This document shows, in pieces, positions 52,810 through 60,965 of a stretch of 64,000 nucleotides of DNA; position 1 is the first letter of the stretch, and every line of letters starts with the position of its first letter. Location: contig CAKUHB010000007.1 of assembly GCA_934655875.1 (NCBI GenBank), forward strand, positions 1 through 64,000. The letters run 5' to 3'. Under the pieces are notes generated by a model, which worked only from the letters and a program-made list of their open reading frames with translations, was not told the origin of the DNA and searched no databases. A program made the position numbers and the translations under genes. This stretch comes from an uncultured Oscillospiraceae bacterium. GTDB lineage: Bacteria; Bacillota; Clostridia; Oscillospirales; Oscillospiraceae.

Positions 52810-55329
52810 TTATTGGATTTGCTCAGCCGTCTTCGCCGTGTCGATGCCTGCCGCGCCGTCGAGCCCCAGCTCCCGCGTCGCGTCCTCGCGCATTTTGTAC
52901 TTGAGGATCTTGCCTGCGGCGTTCATCGGGAAGGCGTCGACAAAGCGGATATATTTCGGCACCTTGTGCCGTGCAAGGCTGGCCTTGATATAGTCCAGCA
53001 TTTCCTCCTGCGTCACGCTGCCCGGCTCCTTGAGGATGATGCAGGCCATGGCTTCCTCGCCGTATTTTTTGTCCGGTACGCCGATAACCTGCACGTCTTT
53101 GACGGCTGGATGCGTGTAGATAAACTCTTCGATCTCCTTGGGATAGATATTTTCGCCGCCGCGGATGATCATGTCCTTGAGACGGCCCGTAATGCGGTAG
53201 CAGCCGTTTTCGTCGCGGCAGGCCAGATCGCCGGAGTGGAGCCAGCCCTCCTTGTCGACAGTTGCCGCGGTGGCTTCCGGCATTTTGTAATAGCCCTTCA
53301 TGGTGTTGTAGCCGCGCGAGCAGAACTCGCCGTTGACGCCGTCAGGCACCTCCTCGCCGGTCTCGGGATCGATGATCTTGCACTCGATGTGCGGGAAGGC
53401 GTAGCCGACCGTATTGCAGCGCAGCTCCAGCGGGTCGCCGCAGGCGCTCATGGTGCTGCCGGGGGCAGATTCCGTCTGGCCGTAGACGCTCACGATATCG
53501 GTCATATGCATCTCGTCCGGCTGGGCGGCCCGGCGCATCAGCTCCGGCGGGCAGCCGGAGCCGGCCATGATGCCGGTGCGCATGTAGGAGAAATCGGTCT
53601 TTTTGTAGTCCGGATGGTTGAACATGGCAATGAACATCGTCGGCACGCCGTTGAAGCAGGTGATCTTCTCCTGATTGATGCAGGCGAGCGACACCTTCGC
53701 CGAGAAATACGGCATCGGGCAGAGCGTCGCGCCATGGGTCATGCAGGAGGTCATGGACAGAACCATGCCGAAGCAGTGGAACATCGGCACCTGGATCATC
53801 ATGCGGTCGGCCGTGGACAGATCCATGCGGTCGCCGATGCACTTGCCGTCGTTGACGACGTTGTAGTGCGTCAGCATGACGCCCTTCGGGAAACCGGTCG
53901 TGCCGGAGGTGTACTGCATGTTGCACACGTCGTCCGGCCGGACGGCGGCGGCCATGCGCTGCACCTCCTCGCGCGGGACCATGTTGGCGCGGTCCATCGT
54001 CTCGTCGAAGGTCAGGCAGCCCGGCATGCGGAAGCCGACGGTGATGACGTTGCGCAGAAACGGCAGCTTGCGGCAGTGGAGACTCGCGCCGGGCTTCGTA
54101 GTTTCCAGCTCCGGGCAGAGCGTCTGGATGATCTCCTTATAGTTGGAGTCCAGGCAGTGGTCGATCATGACCAGCGTGTGCGTGTCAGACTGGCGCAGCA
54201 GATACTCCGCTTCGTGGATCTTATAGGCCGTATTGACGGTCACGAGGATCGCGCCGATCTTCGTCGCCGCCCAGAAGGTGATGAACCACGCCGGCACGTT
54301 CGTCGCCCAGATGGCGACCTTGCTGCCGCGGCGGACGCCGAGCGAGACGAGCGCGCGGGCAAAATCGTCCACGTCGTCCCGGAACTGCTCATAGGTGCGT
54401 GTGTAGTCCAGCGTCGTGTATTTGAACGCGTACTGATCCGGGAACTCCTCGACCATGCGGTCGAGCACCTGCGGGAAGGTCTCGGAGATGAGACTGTCCT
54501 TCTTCCAGACGAACTTGCCGGTGTGCGCGGCGTTGTCATAGAGCGTTTTTTTCTTGCCGCGCGGAGAGTCGAAGCGGTTCATGTAGTTCACAAAGTGCGG
54601 GAAGATGACCTCGGGGTCGGTCAGATCCGGCATCCATTCCGGCTTCCACTCGAGGGAGATAAAGCCGTCATAGTCGATGGAGGACAGCGCCTGCATCATG
54701 CTGCCGACGGGCAGCGTGCCTTCGCCGATGAGGTTATACGCGCCGTCGTCGTCCGAGTCGCGCAGATGCACGTGGCGGACATAGGCGCCGAGATTTTTGA
54801 TGGTCGTATCGGCGGATTCGCTGTGGTCGCGGTAGGGATGGTGCATATCCCAGAGCGCGCCCAGCTGGTCACACGCGAACGCGTCCAGGAGCGCGCGCAG
54901 CCGGGCCGTATCGGCAAACACGCCGCTGGTCTTGAGGAGGATGGTCATGCCCAGCGCTTCCGCCGCCGGGAGGAGCGCTTCGAGCGCGGCATGGATGTTC
55001 GCGTCGTCGTCATGCAGCGCCGTGACGGCGACATACGGCGACTGGACGTCGTGCGCGGTCTGCAAAAGCGTCTGCACCGTCTCGGCGCAGCCTGCCGCGG
55101 AAATGTCGCAGGAGGTATCGAAGCAGGGAATGCGCAGCCCGGCCTGCCACAGCTCGCGCGCCGTTGCCGCCGCGTTATACTTGTGCAGCGGGCCGCCGCG
55201 ATCGGTCAGCGCGAGGGTATTCTGGACGTTATAGAGTTCAACGCCGCCGAAGCGCATCGTCTGCGCCATGCGGATCTGGTCTTCCCACGGGATATCCTGC
55301 CAGCCGCGGGTGGAAAATGATACGTTCAT
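52810..55329 (-). CDS. TIM-barrel (sugar isomerase-like) / acyl-CoA synthetase fusion
   Basis: 839 residues. Residues 1 to about 275 form a xylose-isomerase-like TIM barrel with metal-type motifs WDMHHPYRDH, VRHVHLRDSD and GFISLEWKPEWMPD. From about 285 comes an AMP-forming acyl-CoA synthetase: MQYTSGTTGFPKGVMLTH, VYGQTESAPG, LHSGDLACRDENG, LKDMIIRGGENIYP, and catalytic Lys in NAAGKILKY. The synthetase is of the medium/short-chain FadD3-like type, unlike the two XRE-cupin ones. It is 14 bases after the LeuA-like gene, so it falls under the leucine T-box; isovalerate is a reasonable substrate guess. I do not know this domain pairing from characterised proteins. Confidence 0.87.
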   Translation of the reverse strand: MNVSFSTRGWQDIPWEDQIRMAQTMRFGGVELYNVQNTLALTDRGGPLHKYNAAATARELWQAGLRIPCFDTSCDISAAGCAETVQTLLQTAHDVQSPYVAVTALHDDDANIHAALEALLPAAEALGMTILLKTSGVFADTARLRALLDAFACDQLGALWDMHHPYRDHSESADTTIKNLGAYVRHVHLRDSDDDGAYNLIGEGTLPVGSMMQALSSIDYDGFISLEWKPEWMPDLTDPEVIFPHFVNYMNRFDSPRGKKKTLYDNAAHTGKFVWKKDSLISETFPQVLDRMVEEFPDQYAFKYTTLDYTRTYEQFRDDVDDFARALVSLGVRRGSKVAIWATNVPAWFITFWAATKIGAILVTVNTAYKIHEAEYLLRQSDTHTLVMIDHCLDSNYKEIIQTLCPELETTKPGASLHCRKLPFLRNVITVGFRMPGCLTFDETMDRANMVPREEVQRMAAAVRPDDVCNMQYTSGTTGFPKGVMLTHYNVVNDGKCIGDRMDLSTADRMMIQVPMFHCFGMVLSMTSCMTHGATLCPMPYFSAKVSLACINQEKITCFNGVPTMFIAMFNHPDYKKTDFSYMRTGIMAGSGCPPELMRRAAQPDEMHMTDIVSVYGQTESAPGSTMSACGDPLELRCNTVGYAFPHIECKIIDPETGEEVPDGVNGEFCSRGYNTMKGYYKMPEATAATVDKEGWLHSGDLACRDENGCYRITGRLKDMIIRGGENIYPKEIEEFIYTHPAVKDVQVIGVPDKKYGEEAMACIILKEPGSVTQEEMLDYIKASLARHKVPKYIRFVDAFPMNAAGKILKYKMREDATRELGLDGAAGIDTAKTAEQIQ

Positions 55330-55343
55330 ATGCTCGCTCCTCC

Positions 55344-56762
55344 TCAGGCGTTGGCCGCTTCTTCATAGACGATCTTGTTGATGGCATTGAGATACGCGTG
55401 CACCGACGCGCCGAGAATATCAGTCGAGATGCCGCGGCCGGAATACAGCTTGCCGCCGCTGCGAAGCTTCACGACCGACTCGCCCATGGCTTCGCGGCCC
55501 TCGGTCACGGCCTGGATCTGGAAATCATCCAGCTCGTAATGGCGGCCGACGATCGATTCGATGGCGAGGAACGCCGCGTCGACCGAGCCGTCGCCGAGAC
55601 TGACGCCCGAGAGCGTCTGGCCGTTTTTCGTCAGCTTCATCTGCGCCGAAGCGCTGATGGTGTTGCCGGTGTTGATGACGTAGCTCTCCAGCCGGTACGT
55701 CGGCGGCACCTGCAACGCGGCCGAAGCGATGATGGCGTCCAGCTCCTTCTCGCCCACAGTCTCCTTCCGGGACGCAATGCGGCAGAAGGCTTCATAGACC
55801 TTCGCGCCGTCCTCCTCGGACAGATCGTAGCCGAGGGCCGCCGCCATTTTCAAAACGGCTTCCTGCGTGTCATGAACCGTCAGGACAGCGCCGCCCGCGG
55901 CCTGTACGCCGGTATCAAAGGGCGAGGTCTGGCTGCGGCCAGTCTGACACATCCACGTCACCTGCGAGAGAATGCGGTTCATCTGCGTGGTCTGGATCGT
56001 GCTGGAGACGTCAAACTCCGATGCCTTGGCTGCCAGCAGCTTTGCCATGTGTGCCACGCTGACCGAGTCGACACAGTAGGCCGCGGCCTTGATCTCATCC
56101 GCGCCTGCCGCGATCGCGCTCACCGCGCACGCGTCCGCCATCGACAAAGCATCCGAACAGCCGACGCCGAAGCGGATGTTTTTTGCCTGCGGCACGTTCT
56201 CGAAGATGGCCCGCACAAAGCTGCCGAACGCGTCCGGCAGGAGACTTCCTGCCGCGTCGCAGACCGTGACGCCGGTCGCGCCTGCCGCGATGGCTGCGGA
56301 CAGTGCTTCGTACAAAAACGCAGGATCGGCGCGCGTCGCGTCGTCCGCCAGAAACTCCACGTCCTCACAGACGGCCTTCGCCGCGGCGACGGTCTGGCTG
56401 ATGGCTTCGAGCATGGCCGCCGGCTTTTTGCCCGCCAGATATTCCATCTGCACGGCGCTGACCGGAGCCGGAACCTGAATACGCGGATGCTTCGCTTCCT
56501 TCAGCGCGTTCCATACCGTCTCCACGCTCTGCTGCGTCAGCGCGACCGGGACGGATACCGCGCTCGTCTTCACTGCGGACGCCACGGATTTGATGAGCAG
56601 GCTGTCGATCTTCGGGTTTTCGATCGCGTGCAGCTCAATGGCGCTCACGCCCAGCCGGTCAAGGAGCTTGGCCAGCTCGATCTTCTCGCGGAAGCTCAGG
56701 GTATAGCCGGCGGCCTTTCCCGCCTGCCGGATGGTCATGTCGGTGATGCACATGTGTTTCAA
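55344..56762 (-). CDS. LeuA-like protein lacking catalytic metal ligands, leucine T-box controlled
   Basis: 472 residues from TTG 56762 after AGGAGGAACCGACG (an ATG three codons on is the alternative). The barrel shows HMGL-family form (ITDMTIRQAG, EFLADDATRADP, TVCDAAGSLLPDAF), and the C-terminus (about 345-472) is a LeuA allosteric dimerisation domain (TISASAQMKLTKNGQ, GDGSVDAAFLAIE). The metal-binding Asp after the catalytic Arg is Gln13, and the His-x-His motif is Val200-Gly-Cys. The NGIGERAG and SGIHQDG segments are also lost. It probably cannot do the normal 2-isopropylmalate condensation, and may be a leucine sensor or a changed enzyme. Confidence 0.82.
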   Translation of the reverse strand: MKHMCITDMTIRQAGKAAGYTLSFREKIELAKLLDRLGVSAIELHAIENPKIDSLLIKSVASAVKTSAVSVPVALTQQSVETVWNALKEAKHPRIQVPAPVSAVQMEYLAGKKPAAMLEAISQTVAAAKAVCEDVEFLADDATRADPAFLYEALSAAIAAGATGVTVCDAAGSLLPDAFGSFVRAIFENVPQAKNIRFGVGCSDALSMADACAVSAIAAGADEIKAAAYCVDSVSVAHMAKLLAAKASEFDVSSTIQTTQMNRILSQVTWMCQTGRSQTSPFDTGVQAAGGAVLTVHDTQEAVLKMAAALGYDLSEEDGAKVYEAFCRIASRKETVGEKELDAIIASAALQVPPTYRLESYVINTGNTISASAQMKLTKNGQTLSGVSLGDGSVDAAFLAIESIVGRHYELDDFQIQAVTEGREAMGESVVKLRSGGKLYSGRGISTDILGASVHAYLNAINKIVYEEAANA

Positions 56763-56785
56763 CGTCGGTTCCTCCTTCTTTCTGG

Positions 56786-57070
56786 AAAACAAAAAGTCCC
56801 TGAAGCCTTTCGGCTTCAGGGACGAACTTTCTTCGCGGTACCACCCTGCTTATCCTCCGTCTCACGGCGGAAGATCTCTCTCGGACTCTGGCAAGTCCAT
56901 AGCCTGTAACGCGGCCAGACGGACATTGCTACTGACCTGCGGCGTTCGCAATGCCTGCTCGGGAATCAGACTGCCGTCTGCGCATCGTTACCGGCTCGCA
57001 CCAGCCGCCGGCTCTCTGAAACGTGCTTTGCAGAGACAAATTTCCGTCATCGCAGTTCTTATTTTTGGTT
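56786..57070 (-). promoter_or_regulatory. T-box leader, leucine-type
   Basis: Stem I apex CAGAGAGCCGGCGG with GGTGCGAGCCGG. The specifier reads CTG (56967-56969) followed by ATTCCCGAG, matching the consensus A after the codon and the nine-base spacing. The T-box core AGGGTGGTACCGCGAAG is at 56831-56847. The terminator stem GTCCCTGAAGCC/GGCTTCAGGGAC (56796-56823) is followed by TTTTTGTTTT. It controls the LeuA-like and TIM/acyl-CoA synthetase genes. Confidence 0.92.
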
Positions 57071-57076
57071 GCTGCC

Positions 57077-57106
57077 ATTATACGTGCGCAGGCACGCCTT
57101 CGTCAA
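57077..57106 (-). promoter_or_regulatory. Promoter of the leucine T-box transcript
   Basis: Minus-strand TTGACG (57101-57106) and TATAAT (57077-57082), 18-base spacer. The spacer contains the inverted repeat CGTGC-CTGC-GCACG. Confidence 0.75.
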
Positions 57107-57162
57107 GCGTATTTTTCCGCATCCGGCGCAATTTCTACCATGCCATCAATAATTCGCGCGGA

Positions 57163-57621
57163 TCACGCGCCGAGATTGCACAAAATGCCGGTAGCAATGC
57201 CGAGCAGACCGCCCATGCAGACCTGTAACGGCGTATGCCCGACCAGCTCCTTGAGCTTTTCCTGATCGGAGAGCGGCTGCTCGAGCTTTGCGAACAGATC
57301 GATAAATTCGTTCAGCAGCTTTGCCTGCTTGCCGGTCTCGAGCCGCACGCCCATGGCGTCGTGCATGACGATGATCGCTACGATCACGCTGATGGCAAAC
57401 GGGAACGAGCCGAGCCCGTATAAAATCCCTGCCGATGTCGCCACGGCGCAGACCGTGGCCGAATGGCCGCTCGGCATGCCGCCGTCTCCGAAAATGCGCG
57501 TCAGATCCAGCGTGCGGTTCATGAGCGCATAAATGATCGTCTTGAGTATCTGTGCCGCGCCCCAGCCGATCAGCCCGCTGAGCAGCACGCGGTTGGAAAG
57601 CAGTGCCTTGAGTGCCTGCAT
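57163..57621 (-). CDS. Divergent PAP2 family membrane protein (YuiD-like, DUF212)
   Basis: 152 residues from ATG 57621 after GGGAGGTGCGGCAG. FGDGGMPSGHSATVCAVAT and IVMHDAMGVRLETGKQAK are the family motifs, with Ser-Gly-His and a later His/Asp typical of the acid-phosphatase-related fold. Four hydrophobic segments; GHTPLQVCMGGLLGI ends the protein. It is suspected to act on lipid or isoprenoid phosphates; the role is unproven. Confidence 0.88.
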   Translation of the reverse strand: MQALKALLSNRVLLSGLIGWGAAQILKTIIYALMNRTLDLTRIFGDGGMPSGHSATVCAVATSAGILYGLGSFPFAISVIVAIIVMHDAMGVRLETGKQAKLLNEFIDLFAKLEQPLSDQEKLKELVGHTPLQVCMGGLLGIATGILCNLGA

Positions 57622-57698
57622 CTGCCGCACCTCCCATCATAAGATCCGTTCCATTTTAGCACTGTGCCCGCCAAATGGGAACCCTTTTTTCAGGAAAG

Positions 57699-57728
57699 TT
57701 GACATTGCCCCGCGCTTCGCGGTATGAT
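57699..57728 (+). promoter_or_regulatory. Promoter of the rqcP-yab operon
   Basis: TTGACA (57699-57704) and TATGAT (57723-57728), 18-base spacer, upstream of GGAAAGG. Confidence 0.7.
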
Positions 57729-57767
57729 AGCCGTGCCGGAAACCCGGCGGAAAGGTTTGAAAACGTT

Positions 57768-58007
57768 ATGCGACTTGATAAATACCTGAAGGTCTCCCGT
57801 CTCATCAAGCGCCGCACGGTCGCGAACGAAGCGTGTGACAATACCCGCGTCACCGTCAACGGCAAGCCGGCCAAGGCCAGCTATGACGTCAAGGTCGGCG
57901 ACCATATCTCCATCGCCTTCGGCGCGCGGACGGTCACGGTCGAGGTGCTCGCCGTGGCGGAGGCCGTGCGCAAGGACGACGCGAGCGCGATGTACCGCGA
58001 GATCTGA
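57768..58007 (+). CDS. rqcP: S4-domain RNA-binding protein RqcP (YabO)
   Basis: 79 residues from ATG 57768 after GGAAAGGTTTGAAAACGTT. MRLDKYLKVSRLIKRRTVANE is the S4 alpha-L RNA-binding motif. In Bacillus, RqcP works with RqcH to add alanine tails to stalled nascent chains on the large ribosomal subunit. It opens the conserved rqcP-yabP-yabQ-divIC-S1 gene order seen in sporulating Firmicutes. Confidence 0.93.
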   Translation: MRLDKYLKVSRLIKRRTVANEACDNTRVTVNGKPAKASYDVKVGDHISIAFGARTVTVEVLAVAEAVRKDDASAMYREI

Positions 58008-58096
58008 GACGCATAAAAAACCGGCATACACCCTGGCTTTCCGCGTATATATGTAGAAAGAAGCCGGCTCTGTCCGGCAGGAAGAAGGGTGATGTC

Positions 58097-58387
58097 ATGC
58101 AGCAGGCGCTTTTGGATCCGAAGACCTCCGAGCAGCCGCACCGGCTGACGCTCGACTCGCGCAGCCGGCTGTCCATTACGGGCGTTCTGGAGGTGGAGAG
58201 CTTTGACGATACGGAGATCTTTCTGACCTCCACGCGCGGGCCGCTCGCCATCCGCGGCAAGGGGCTGCATCTGCAGCAGCTGTCGATCGACGGCGGGCAG
58301 GTGCTGGTCGACGGCAGCGTCGACGCCATCGTCTATGAGGATGACCTGCCGGCCGGCGGCGGCTTCTTCGCGCGGCTGTTCGGCTGA
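58097..58387 (+). CDS. yabP: Sporulation protein YabP
   Basis: 96 residues. RLTLDSRSRLSITGVLEVESFDD is the YabP core, followed by TSTRGPLAIRGKGLHLQQL. YabP and YabQ are needed for cortex formation in Bacillus. The start ATG follows AGAAGGGTGATGTC. It overlaps yabQ by one base. Confidence 0.92.
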   Translation: MQQALLDPKTSEQPHRLTLDSRSRLSITGVLEVESFDDTEIFLTSTRGPLAIRGKGLHLQQLSIDGGQVLVDGSVDAIVYEDDLPAGGGFFARLFG

Positions 58388-59013
58388 TGGAGTTGCCTGT
58401 TTTCTCGCAGGCGCTGCTGTTTTGGCAGGCGGTTTTGCTGGCCTTCGGGCTGGGGATTTTTTATGACGTTCTGCGCGCGGCGCGGCGGCGCATGCCGGGC
58501 TGCACGCTTTTTGCGGACGTGCTGTTCGGGCTGACGCTCGGCGTCAGTTTTCTGCTGTTCGCGCTCACAGCCGGAAAGGGACTGTTCCGGCTTTATATCT
58601 TCGCTGCGATTTTCCTGACGGAGGTCTTTTATTTCTGCGCCCTCAGCCCGCTTTTTCTGCCGCTTGCGCAGGCTGTTTTTTCCTTGCTTGGCAGACTTGT
58701 GCAGATTTTATGCGCGCCTGTGCGTTTTTTTCTGAGATTCCTCAAAAAAATTTCAAAAACCCTCTTTGCAAGATGCAGAAAATGGTTTACAATTACCTGT
58801 AAGCGATTTCTCGATTGGAAGCAAGCACAGCAGGAAAGGAGCAGACGCCGGAATGAAATTCGTCAAGTCGTCTCTGATCGTCAAGCTGGTGATTCTGATT
58901 CTCGTTGTGTATGCCACCGTTACCCTGGTGCACCTGCGCGCGCAGATTCGCGACAAGGACGCAGAGGTGCAGGGGCTGACAAGCTCCATCGCAAGCACAC
59001 AGCAGGAAAATGA
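58387..59013 (+). CDS. yabQ: Sporulation protein YabQ, C-terminus doubtful
   Basis: The 208-codon frame begins with YabQ-like transmembrane segments: LPVFSQALLFWQAVLLAFGLG (about 3-23), FLLFALTAGKGLFRLYIF and FCALSPLFLPLAQAVF, with the DVLRAARRR loop. After about residue 150 the translation becomes Arg/Ala/Gly-rich and overlaps divIC out of frame for 161 bases. It looks like shadow sequence, so a frameshift or sequencing error near 58800 may have removed the real stop. A TGA in the +2 frame lies at 58854. Confidence 0.8.
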   Translation: MELPVFSQALLFWQAVLLAFGLGIFYDVLRAARRRMPGCTLFADVLFGLTLGVSFLLFALTAGKGLFRLYIFAAIFLTEVFYFCALSPLFLPLAQAVFSLLGRLVQILCAPVRFFLRFLKKISKTLFARCRKWFTITCKRFLDWKQAQQERSRRRNEIRQVVSDRQAGDSDSRCVCHRYPGAPARADSRQGRRGAGADKLHRKHTAGK

Positions 59014-59131
59014 CCGCCTGCAGAACTCGATCGATGCGCTCGATACGCCCGAGGGGCTGGAGCAGGTCGCCCGTGACCAGCTCGGCATGGTAAGCGAGGG
59101 TGAGATCGTCTTCGAGGACGTCGGAAACTAG
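58853..59131 (+). CDS. divIC: Septum formation initiator / DivIC
   Basis: 92 residues from ATG 58853 after GAAAGGAGCAGACGCCGGA. One transmembrane helix (about 9-26), then an extracellular coiled coil (QIRDKDAEVQGLTSSIAS), then EQVARDQLGMVSEGEIVFED, the FtsB/DivIC C-terminal motif. It joins the divisome with FtsL/DivIB. The start lies inside the end of the yabQ frame. Confidence 0.9.
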   Translation: MKFVKSSLIVKLVILILVVYATVTLVHLRAQIRDKDAEVQGLTSSIASTQQENDRLQNSIDALDTPEGLEQVARDQLGMVSEGEIVFEDVGN

Positions 59132-59158
59132 ATTTTTATTGGGGGATTGGATAGAAAG

Positions 59159-59593
59159 ATGCAATTGAAGGTTGGAGAGATTGTTGAAGGAACTGTCAAG
59201 AGCTTAACAAAATTCGGCGCATTCGTCTCGCTGGGGGATAATATGACCGGTCTGGTCCATATCTCCGAGGTCGCGCACGCCTATGTCAGCGACCTGCACG
59301 AGTATCTGACCGAGGGACAGACCGTCAAGGTCATGGTCATCGGTCTGGACAACGGAAAGATCAATCTTTCCATCAAGCGCACGCTCCCCGCACCCACGCG
59401 CGAGCAGAACCAGCGCCCGCGGCAGAGCTTCCAGCGGGATCGCCAGCCGGAGCGCGCACAGCCGTCCGCGCCCGAAAAGCCGCAGCAGAAATCCTTCGAC
59501 GACATGCTCAAGCAGTTCATGTCTGAGTCTGACAGCAAAATGTCCTCCATCCGTGCCTATTCCGATCACAAGACGAAAACCAGAAGAAGATAA
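59159..59593 (+). CDS. S1 domain RNA-binding protein (YabR-like)
   Basis: 144 residues from ATG 59159. The S1 domain (about 1-72) reads KVGEIVEGTVKSLTKFGAFV and TGLVHISEVAHAYVSD. The C-terminal half is charged and low-complexity (Gln/Arg/Pro-rich) and ends in KTKTRRR. In Bacillus the orthologue YabR follows divIC; its role in RNA binding is not well defined. Confidence 0.88.
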   Translation: MQLKVGEIVEGTVKSLTKFGAFVSLGDNMTGLVHISEVAHAYVSDLHEYLTEGQTVKVMVIGLDNGKINLSIKRTLPAPTREQNQRPRQSFQRDRQPERAQPSAPEKPQQKSFDDMLKQFMSESDSKMSSIRAYSDHKTKTRRR

Positions 59594-59654
59594 TCCACTA
59601 CGCCCCGGAGCGGCCAGCCGCGCCGGGGCGCAGCTGTATAAGGGGCTGTATGCA

Positions 59655-60356
59655 ATGAAACACATCATCATCACCGGCGGCTCGCGCGGCATCGGCGCCG
59701 CGGCGGTGCGCGCATTCTGCGCGCGCGGAGACGCCGTCACGTTTCTCTATGAAAAGGAAGACGAAAGGGCGCAGGCTGTTGCCCGTGAGACCGGTGCGCG
59801 TGCCATCCGCTGCGATGTGTCGGACGAGCAGGCCGTGAACGCCGCGTTCTCCGGGCTTGGCGGCGCGGACGTGCTCATCAACAACGCGGGTATCGCGGAT
59901 TACGCGCTCATCAACGCCATCTCGCCGGAGCGCTGGCGCAGGCTCTTCGCCGTCAACGTGGACGGCGCGTTCTACTGCATCCGCGCGGCGCTGCCGTATA
60001 TGCTGCACCGGCAGTCCGGCTGCATCATCAACGTCAGCTCCATGTGGGGGCAGATCGGCGCGTCGTGCGAAGCGGCGTATTCCGCCACCAAGGGCGCGAT
60101 CCTCGCGCTCACCAAGGCGCTCGCGCAGGAGCTTGGCCCGTCCGGCATCCGTGTGAACGCCGTCGCGCCGGGCGTCATCCGGACAGACATGTGCGCAAAT
60201 GTCGATCCCGCCGTCATGGAAGACCTGCGCCAGCAGACCCCCATCGAGCGTCTCGGCACGCCGGAGGATATCGCCAGGGCCATGCTCTATCTGGCCGACG
60301 CTGATTTCGTCACCGGCCAGATCCTGCCGGTCAACGGCGGATTTGTGATCACATAA
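59655..60356 (+). CDS. Short-chain dehydrogenase/reductase, FabG-like
   Basis: 233 residues from ATG 59655 after AAGGGGCTGTATGCA. IITGGSRGIGAAAVRAF is the NAD(P)-binding Gly motif, LINNAGIADYA is the fold signature, and the catalytic Ser-Tyr-Lys set is in NVSSMWGQIG and AYSATKGAIL. Probably a 3-oxoacyl-ACP reductase or related SDR; the exact substrate cannot be read. It follows the S1 gene by 61 bases and may be cotranscribed. Confidence 0.85.
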   Translation: MKHIIITGGSRGIGAAAVRAFCARGDAVTFLYEKEDERAQAVARETGARAIRCDVSDEQAVNAAFSGLGGADVLINNAGIADYALINAISPERWRRLFAVNVDGAFYCIRAALPYMLHRQSGCIINVSSMWGQIGASCEAAYSATKGAILALTKALAQELGPSGIRVNAVAPGVIRTDMCANVDPAVMEDLRQQTPIERLGTPEDIARAMLYLADADFVTGQILPVNGGFVIT

Positions 60357-60360
60357 CCCC

Positions 60361-60630
60361 CGCGCCTCCGGCGGCCCTATCTTTTCCGCCTTGCCGGAAA
60401 AGATAGGGGGGAGAAAAGGGGCGCTGGAAGCGATTGGCTTGTGCCGCAGTGCAGTTTAGGCAAGAAACTGATTTGGTGTTTTCTCCATTCGCATTGGGTC
60501 ACCCTACGTATGCTATGGTACGCGCCGCCCGTTGGAGTGGGCATCAGATTTGTTCGTGAGTGCCTTTGAATGCGTGCAGTCAATAGAAACTGCCATCGGA
60601 ACTTGCTGAATTGTACGTATTTGCATAGCC
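60361..60630 (-). repeat. Dispersed non-coding repeat, copy B
   Basis: Reverse complement of copy A at 34141-34400; the blocks listed there occur in the same order. Its end hairpin is CTATCTTTTCCG (60377-60388) with CGGAAAAGATAG (60395-60406). No frame is shared with copy A. Confidence 0.75.
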
Positions 60631-60750
60631 CCTTGGCTCTCCCTCTGGGAGAGCTGTCGCCGCAGGCGACTGAGAGGGTCTAGCAGTCACGGTCAGCATT
60701 TACCCTCTCCGTCTTCGCTTCGCTCAGACACCTCTCCCAAAAGGAGAGGC
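60631..60750. repeat. Cluster of small GC hairpins next to copy B
   Basis: GCTCTCCC/GGGAGAGC (60636-60654), GTCGCC/GGCGAC (60656-60670) and CCTCTCC/GGAGAGG (60731-60749) lie in tandem. They form palindromic repeats of a sort I associate with Oscillospirales genomes. Confidence 0.55.
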
Positions 60751-60810
60751 AAGTGGAATGCGGAAAAAGGAAATTCTTGGCGCATATCTATCAAATTTCG
60801 CGGGAAAGAT

Positions 60811-60931
60811 CCAAGAAAACCGAAGCGGTTTTCTTGGGCGTTTCAAGGGAGTCTGAGGGGAAATCGAAATCCCCTCAGGCTCTTTTTCTTTTGCCAGCGT
60901 TTTCTTTTGGAGAAGCAAAAGAAAATGCTGG
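60811..60931 (+). repeat. Three consecutive hairpins upstream of the BlaI gene
   Basis: CCAAGAAAACCG/CGGTTTTCTTGG (60811-60837); GAGTCTGAGGGGA/TCCCCTCAGGCTC (60849-60882) followed by TTTTTCTTTT, which reads like a terminator; CCAGCGTTTTCTTTT/AAAAGAAAATGCTGG (60894-60931). The last is followed by CGCAAATTTGCAG, also found after copy A's hairpin. No gene is seen in 60357-61030. Confidence 0.55.
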
Positions 60932-60965
60932 ACCGCACCCGCAAATTTGCAGAAGACTTTCAGTC

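Noticed and set aside
60377..60583. A 68-codon frame inside repeat copy B
   Set aside because: The matching stretch of copy A has a one-base length change and stop codons, so the frame is not preserved.
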